Of a stretch of 39,043 nucleotides of DNA, positions 36,101 through 39,043 are shown in pieces. Origin of the DNA: JBNJGT01 sp964473285 (GTDB taxonomy: Archaea > Nanobdellota > Nanobdellia > Woesearchaeales > JACJVW01). Below the pieces are notes generated by a model that was given only the letters and a program-made list of their open reading frames with translations, ran no database searches and was not told the DNA's origin. The stretch spans positions 1-39,043 of the forward strand of contig CAYYOI010000011.1 in NCBI GenBank assembly GCA_964473285.1, given 5' to 3'. The stretch's first letter is position 1, and every line of letters begins with the position of its first letter. The translations under genes were made by a program, and so were the position numbers.

Positions 36101-38591
36101 ATACGGAGGGCTTGTCGAGGCCACACATAATATTCATGTATATAATAATTCTATCTTTTCATATGATTTGCTATCACCTTCAATTGCAAAAGTAAAGAAG
36201 GTTTTCAATATCACGCTTAACCTGACTAATTCGCGCAATTTCACGATGGAAAATGTAAGTGTTATGCTTTCTGGACTTTCAGTAGTTAATATAAGTTATA
36301 ATGATTCAAACATAGCTCCTGGCCCGAGAATAATGGAGATGGAACCAGGAGGAAATGAGGTAATAACATGGTCTGTTTTCTCGGATCATATCCCAGAGGA
36401 CCCTTTGAATTTTTGGTTCTTGCTCAACAGTACTTGTCCAGATATAGCACAGAGCATCAATGGTTCCGTGATAATAGGGGAGGAAGGGCTTTTTGTTAAT
36501 CTTTCCACAAATCTTCCTGGAAGTGTGGACAAGGGAAAGACTGTTTCTGGGTATGTGAAGGGATCTGTCAAGAACATAGTGGAATTCAATCTTACAAACA
36601 TATCAATTCATGCAGATGGGATGAATGTAACACTTATCGATGCCAATAATACTTACTATGCTAATTATTCAGATACAGTAGATAATTCCAGCGTGAACAT
36701 GACTGGTGACGGGTATATTGTGAATTCCAGTTTGAATCTGACTTTTGATTATAATACTACTGGCAATCTGGTTAATATGACATTAAACCTGGTTTCTGAT
36801 TCCAATTATACGGTTTACCTGCTTTCAGATGAATCCTCTTTTGTTTGTGACCAGGATGTGGCCTGCATTGTGAATACTAGTCTTGTGTCTGAGGAGATGG
36901 TATTCCAGATCAATGCATCAGCCCTTGTGGAGAATGTGAGTTTGGATTATGTGAAGTCATTCTACAAAAAGATCCCGGTTGAGGCTTCTGATGATCATGT
37001 CATGTATGATTCACTAGAGCCTGGAGAAGAGGTTTTTGTTTTGTGGTCTGTATCTGAAAAGATAAATTCTGATACTACTATAACTGTGGGAGCTGAATCC
37101 GGGGAGAATGCAGTAGGAGAGTCAAAGAGCCATACTGTAAGTATAAGGGAGGCTTCTGGTTCAACACCTTCCAGTCCAGGAGGTGGGGGAGGATATCAAA
37201 GAGAGTTAACTTTCATCCAATACAATTACAGTAATTACAACATTACAGAGGCGGAACCATATCTAACTCCGGAAAGATTGCATCTGGCAGAGAATGCAAC
37301 ATATGATAGCATAAGCTGCCTTAATGTTACAAGAGAGTATGATGGAAATACTGAGTTGAGGATAGTATTCTGGTGCAATGCCACTTATGTGAATTATACA
37401 ATATATGATAATGTTTCAGTCCTTGATGAGTTAAATATCTCCTCGGATCTTTATTATGAACTGGAAGAGGATCTTGTGAAGATCATAATTTCGAATCTTA
37501 GCGAAGGGGTATATAATATAAGCTATGAGTCTGAAAATCACATGACTGAGTTTTCCAGGCCTGTTATATTTGGATTCTTACCTAGAAAAATATCGTTACC
37601 TGAAAATGAGACAATCCAGAATGAAACAATTGAGATAAATGAAACCGGGCAGGTAAATTCAACAATAAATGAGACAGTAAGACCTGATGAGAAAAGTGCA
37701 ACAATTGATCTTAACGAGATTTTTACAAAATACAAAGGTATCTTTGGAAAGTACAAGACAGAAATCCTGTATTTTTTCTTGTTTGTACTTGCGATTGCTG
37801 CTGTTTTGCTTGTTAGGGAAGCTCGTACTCAGATCATGAAACCCTTCGTGGGAAAGCGGCCTTTGCATCACTTGTATAAGAGCATAAAAAAGATAGGAAA
37901 AAAGATGTATGAGGCGTTGGATTATTATGTTGTTGTGGCCGGACTTAAGATAAGAGAACTCAGGAAGATGAGGGGCTCTTCAGAGGGGCTTATAGATTCC
38001 GGGCTTCAACTGGCTGATGCTTATATAATGGTCAAACAAATTGAGGAAGATATAGAGAACTCTGCTGATGAGATGAATGAGCATTATGAAGAGTTGCAGG
38101 CGATTCTAAAGGAACTTGAGACTGATGATGAGGAATTCAGGCTACTCAAGGAATATGTGGAAATAATCGGATTAAAGGTATCTACTATCAATGACATGAA
38201 ACTTCTCGAATCACTAAAGGGGCAAGGGGCTGAAGAGAATGTTATACAGAAACTGTCTCTTGAGATACAACAAAAGGAGAATAGACTAGAAAAGTTCCTT
38301 GATAATATACCTGAGAAGAAAGAAGAGCCCATAAAAAAGGAAAAGCCAGAAAAACCTGTTCCAAAACCAAAACTTTCTGTGGAGGAACTACAAACTCATT
38401 TGTATTTTACTATCCAGAAAGTGCTTTATCTTGTCAATCAGGAGAATCATGAGGATGCAATGAAAGAATTGACACATGCAGAAGAACTTGAGAATGAGCT
38501 TAAGCAGAGAAGGATGAAGGGTAATCAGCTTTATCTTTATGAGACAATTCTTTATCCATTATTGATGAAGATCAGGAAAGACTTATCCTAG
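33117..38591 (+). CDS. Large type I surface protein with helical-repeat and Ig-like ectodomain and cytoplasmic helical tail
   Basis: The 1824-residue product starts with a signal peptide (cleavage likely after GVSA, residue 25). An N-terminal beta domain (about 26-100) is followed by two helical halves (about 115-390 and 495-775) separated by an Ig-like segment. The helical parts repeat 'YW..Y..TGN..Y...A..L' pairs with about nine C-x(3)-x-G-D-[FY]-x-C style loops, which suggests an alpha/alpha toroid as in many glycan-active enzymes. I see no catalytic acid pattern I can name. Residues about 780-1345 are Ig/CARDB-like sandwiches rich in sequons, then a Pro/Gly linker, another beta domain, a Ser/Thr/Asn/Glu hinge, one transmembrane helix (about 1550-1566) and about 258 cytoplasmic residues of charged helices with a Pro/Lys/Glu hinge near 1732-1750. 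It begins two bases after the coiled-coil gene and ends overlapping Hjc. The helical tail may bind the coiled-coil protein or the ATPases (inference). Confidence 0.85.
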   Translation: MTLVKRKTIVSFLLVMLLSIYGVSALSYHHIENNTVTITFSNISDGTLNYKRVISEDYIQKDFEGDSVKVNLSLEAPYEYYVEDEYGTIKVAMSNRDDFLGDLTREFARNQQTDTDYCKPFDGDFSCQFADMNALEAERFALAYEETGNETYLNLSLNLTFAEYWDDEAPFDYDDSYCDQSRDDFDCGELNFGVQRIDLEGSYRQGTIITSLFRIWQITGNENVRDLAEKYVKGSASDCDVWAGDFSCASARGQGSLGEAYWVTYLITGNETYRTFAENLLEEASSYPFDPRVMIAFAKGYEATGDERYKDELQKQSPSCNNCSPEETADHIEGYIELYKQTADQNALQMATMYLLSGTNGCDPFSGEFQCDDGWEQGRLNTAYWLAYRTIPEEKLITRPLVEKTDDKVNLSFYFQGLLDNVTLYYMKPGDLSFEEIPLDFINSTISLDTGREGVYKYYVKSEMERFPAGNGTFILGEDDGYGNISSMLFSHDPKRYCKPNEGDYSCQVEDHQGWMVQAFVSFLLNGGDAVMHLRGFGNSLVDDNNIKMSTCEYNEGDYSCESKIFNASTHTLSGPQKKGSVRQGTIATAFTELYRATLNLTYAVHAQRYLENNPEECDPWSGDYSCEEGQEAMAYSYWKGYEVFGDKRYLNIARNLTKNLSGRSSETAKVLWYGNYLSGNYMEDAVNITEERVNDCSNDGECSIEQLSGLQILLWNAVKFSEGDKNYLSKAMQKSFVYPYSENCIPARGDLTENDYECKYADQQGMALSAYSLGARNVWNAGNMTYFVKLDSDSEAQYMENFTVTCNITNTGNYSDSPQMVLSTGLEQHFKVLDLQAEGVSDSTQKRINFTDVGDNSSVSATWVLRADKGGVSNIQCIALPENQLAMFSNRTTITVDNLSDVLDIRGNESYWFKPGLRLVTYEINNKEDFSLSDVNISIDGLEIYNITGDSFGRREGNSFIFDTISPNKTQTINVTYNASFTEDYPINIDADTKYGGLVEATHNIHVYNNSIFSYDLLSPSIAKVKKVFNITLNLTNSRNFTMENVSVMLSGLSVVNISYNDSNIAPGPRIMEMEPGGNEVITWSVFSDHIPEDPLNFWFLLNSTCPDIAQSINGSVIIGEEGLFVNLSTNLPGSVDKGKTVSGYVKGSVKNIVEFNLTNISIHADGMNVTLIDANNTYYANYSDTVDNSSVNMTGDGYIVNSSLNLTFDYNTTGNLVNMTLNLVSDSNYTVYLLSDESSFVCDQDVACIVNTSLVSEEMVFQINASALVENVSLDYVKSFYKKIPVEASDDHVMYDSLEPGEEVFVLWSVSEKINSDTTITVGAESGENAVGESKSHTVSIREASGSTPSSPGGGGGYQRELTFIQYNYSNYNITEAEPYLTPERLHLAENATYDSISCLNVTREYDGNTELRIVFWCNATYVNYTIYDNVSVLDELNISSDLYYELEEDLVKIIISNLSEGVYNISYESENHMTEFSRPVIFGFLPRKISLPENETIQNETIEINETGQVNSTINETVRPDEKSATIDLNEIFTKYKGIFGKYKTEILYFFLFVLAIAAVLLVREARTQIMKPFVGKRPLHHLYKSIKKIGKKMYEALDYYVVVAGLKIRELRKMRGSSEGLIDSGLQLADAYIMVKQIEEDIENSADEMNEHYEELQAILKELETDDEEFRLLKEYVEIIGLKVSTINDMKLLESLKGQGAEENVIQKLSLEIQQKENRLEKFLDNIPEKKEEPIKKEKPEKPVPKPKLSVEELQTHLYFTIQKVLYLVNQENHEDAMKELTHAEELENELKQRRMKGNQLYLYETILYPLLMKIRKDLS
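33459..35440 (+). repeat. C-x(4)-GD-[FY]-x-C helical-repeat array, probable alpha/alpha toroid
   Basis: Recognisable loops are CKPFDGDFSC, CDQSRDDFDC, CDVWAGDFSC, CDPFSGEFQC, CKPNEGDYSC, CEYNEGDYSC, CDPWSGDYSC, a shortened CSNDGEC and a longer form starting CIPARGD. Each is followed by helices with 'A.....Y..TG...Y' or 'AYSYWKGYEV'. The paired cysteines with an acidic centre would give a disulfide-closed loop able to bind calcium. An Ig-like interruption lies at about 34300-34550. The best structural guess is one or two helical barrels. Confidence 0.6.
37764..37814 (+). other. Transmembrane helix of the second surface protein
   Basis: Residues 1550-1566 (ILYFFLFVLAIAAVLLV) form a clean hydrophobic helix followed by R-E-A-R and many lysines. 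The orientation is therefore outside to inside, matching the two ATPase proteins upstream. Confidence 0.85.
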
Positions 38592-38975
38592 GAATTCATC
38601 GAATAAAAGCCCTTTGTTACGGGTGATCTCCTCGGTTATGACAAAGCCGGAAGCTGTCTCTTTCATGTCTTCAAGGGTGAGGAAGAACCAATCCAATCCG
38701 TCGAATTTGATGGCTATCCAGGGTTCTGCACCAAACACCTGACAAAAGGTCTGGAGGTCTTCAATCTCTTTTCTGGGAAGGTACTTGTAGGTTTTTTTTG
38801 CGCGTTTGCATTCGATGCCTGCTCTCCTGAGGCGGTTGCCTGCGATGAGGTCAGGGCAAGGGTGTGTTGCAGAACCTGAGCCTGCTGCACGGAATGCAGC
38901 CCAGCCTTCCTTCCAGAAAAGGTGGATAAGCTCGCGTTCTCCTGCTGTGCCCTTGTTCTTTGTGTTTATGCGCAT
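38583..38975 (-). CDS. hjc: Archaeal Holliday-junction resolvase
   Basis: A 130-residue enzyme that cuts four-way DNA junctions during recombination. It has the full catalytic set of the Hjc nuclease family: Glu13 in 'AGERE', Asp42 in 'CPDLIA', and Glu55-x-Lys57 in 'IECKRA', with the conserved 'FRAAGSGS' loop (28-35) between. Length is normal for Hjc. The ATG at 38975 is the only sensible start and 'NKGTAGERE' follows as in relatives. It is transcribed toward the surface-protein operon, and its stop overlaps that operon's last stop region by nine bases, so no terminator fits between them. It is a housekeeping gene and probably unrelated to the surface system. Confidence 0.92.
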   Translation of the reverse strand: MRINTKNKGTAGERELIHLFWKEGWAAFRAAGSGSATHPCPDLIAGNRLRRAGIECKRAKKTYKYLPRKEIEDLQTFCQVFGAEPWIAIKFDGLDWFFLTLEDMKETASGFVITEEITRNKGLLFDEFLG

Positions 38976-39017
38976 GGTATCTCTTATGTGGGGTCCGTAG
39001 AAATCCTCTGAATCGTT

Positions 39018-39036
39018 AGAAATATAAAGGAAAACA
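39018..39036 (-). promoter_or_regulatory. Candidate TATA box for the hjc gene
   Basis: On the minus strand CCTTTATATTTC lies about 50 bases before the hjc ATG, which puts a predicted transcription start near 39001 and a leader of about 25 bases. A weak purine-rich AAGAGATA precedes the ATG. The sequence is a good archaeal TATA match, but the window ends just beyond it. Confidence 0.45.
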
Positions 39037-39043
39037 CCTGTAA

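Noticed and set aside
36300..37800. Promoter or terminator inside the second surface gene
   Set aside because: AT-rich runs are frequent there but lie within a continuous coding frame with clear domain structure.

Overview
The window looks like a piece of an AT-rich DPANN-type archaeal genome (Woesearchaeota/Pacearchaeota-like). The grounds are an archaeal Holliday-junction resolvase (Hjc), surface proteins dense in N-glycosylation sequons, CGDGxC cysteine motifs, a membrane-tethered HerA/VirB4-like ATPase type I remember from DPANN genomes, archaeal TATA-like promoters and very tight gene packing. The lineage is an inference from protein style; there is no rRNA or other marker. I saw no tRNA, rRNA, CRISPR array, insertion sequence or integrase.

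Layout. After a 126-base leader there is one giant uninterrupted reading frame (127-29679, 9850 residues, about 1.1 MDa). Its start codes a signal peptide, followed by about 9390 residues of modular extracellular protein. In order these are a sequon cluster, Cys modules, a beta-propeller, Ig-like arrays, glycine-rich modules carrying a C-type-lectin-like insert and a fibrinogen-like insert, DNxxP-linked Ig repeats, a second Ig array, a carbohydrate-binding-like jelly roll, a second propeller and paired CGDGxC motifs. One transmembrane helix and a cytoplasmic P-loop ATPase close the protein. A second gene (29669-31648) overlaps its end and is a miniature of the same design: signal peptide, one CGDGxC motif, short Ig-like part, helix and ATPase. 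A cytoplasmic coiled-coil protein follows (31663-33114), then a second large type I surface protein (33117-38591) with an extracellular helical-repeat plus Ig region and a cytoplasmic helical tail. These four genes overlap or lie within 14 bases of each other and probably form one operon. The Hjc gene (38583-38975) converges from the other strand and overlaps the last surface gene by 9 bases.

How they may work together (inference): two paralogous ATPases of the HerA/FtsK superfamily, which normally forms hexameric rings, sit directly under the membrane with one giant and one tiny ectodomain. The coiled-coil protein and the cytoplasmic tail of the second surface protein are natural adaptors. 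The set reads as a surface adhesion or recognition machine with an ATP-driven cytoplasmic base. It could serve host-cell attachment, secretion or DNA handling at contact sites. The sequence does not decide which, and no substrate is evident.
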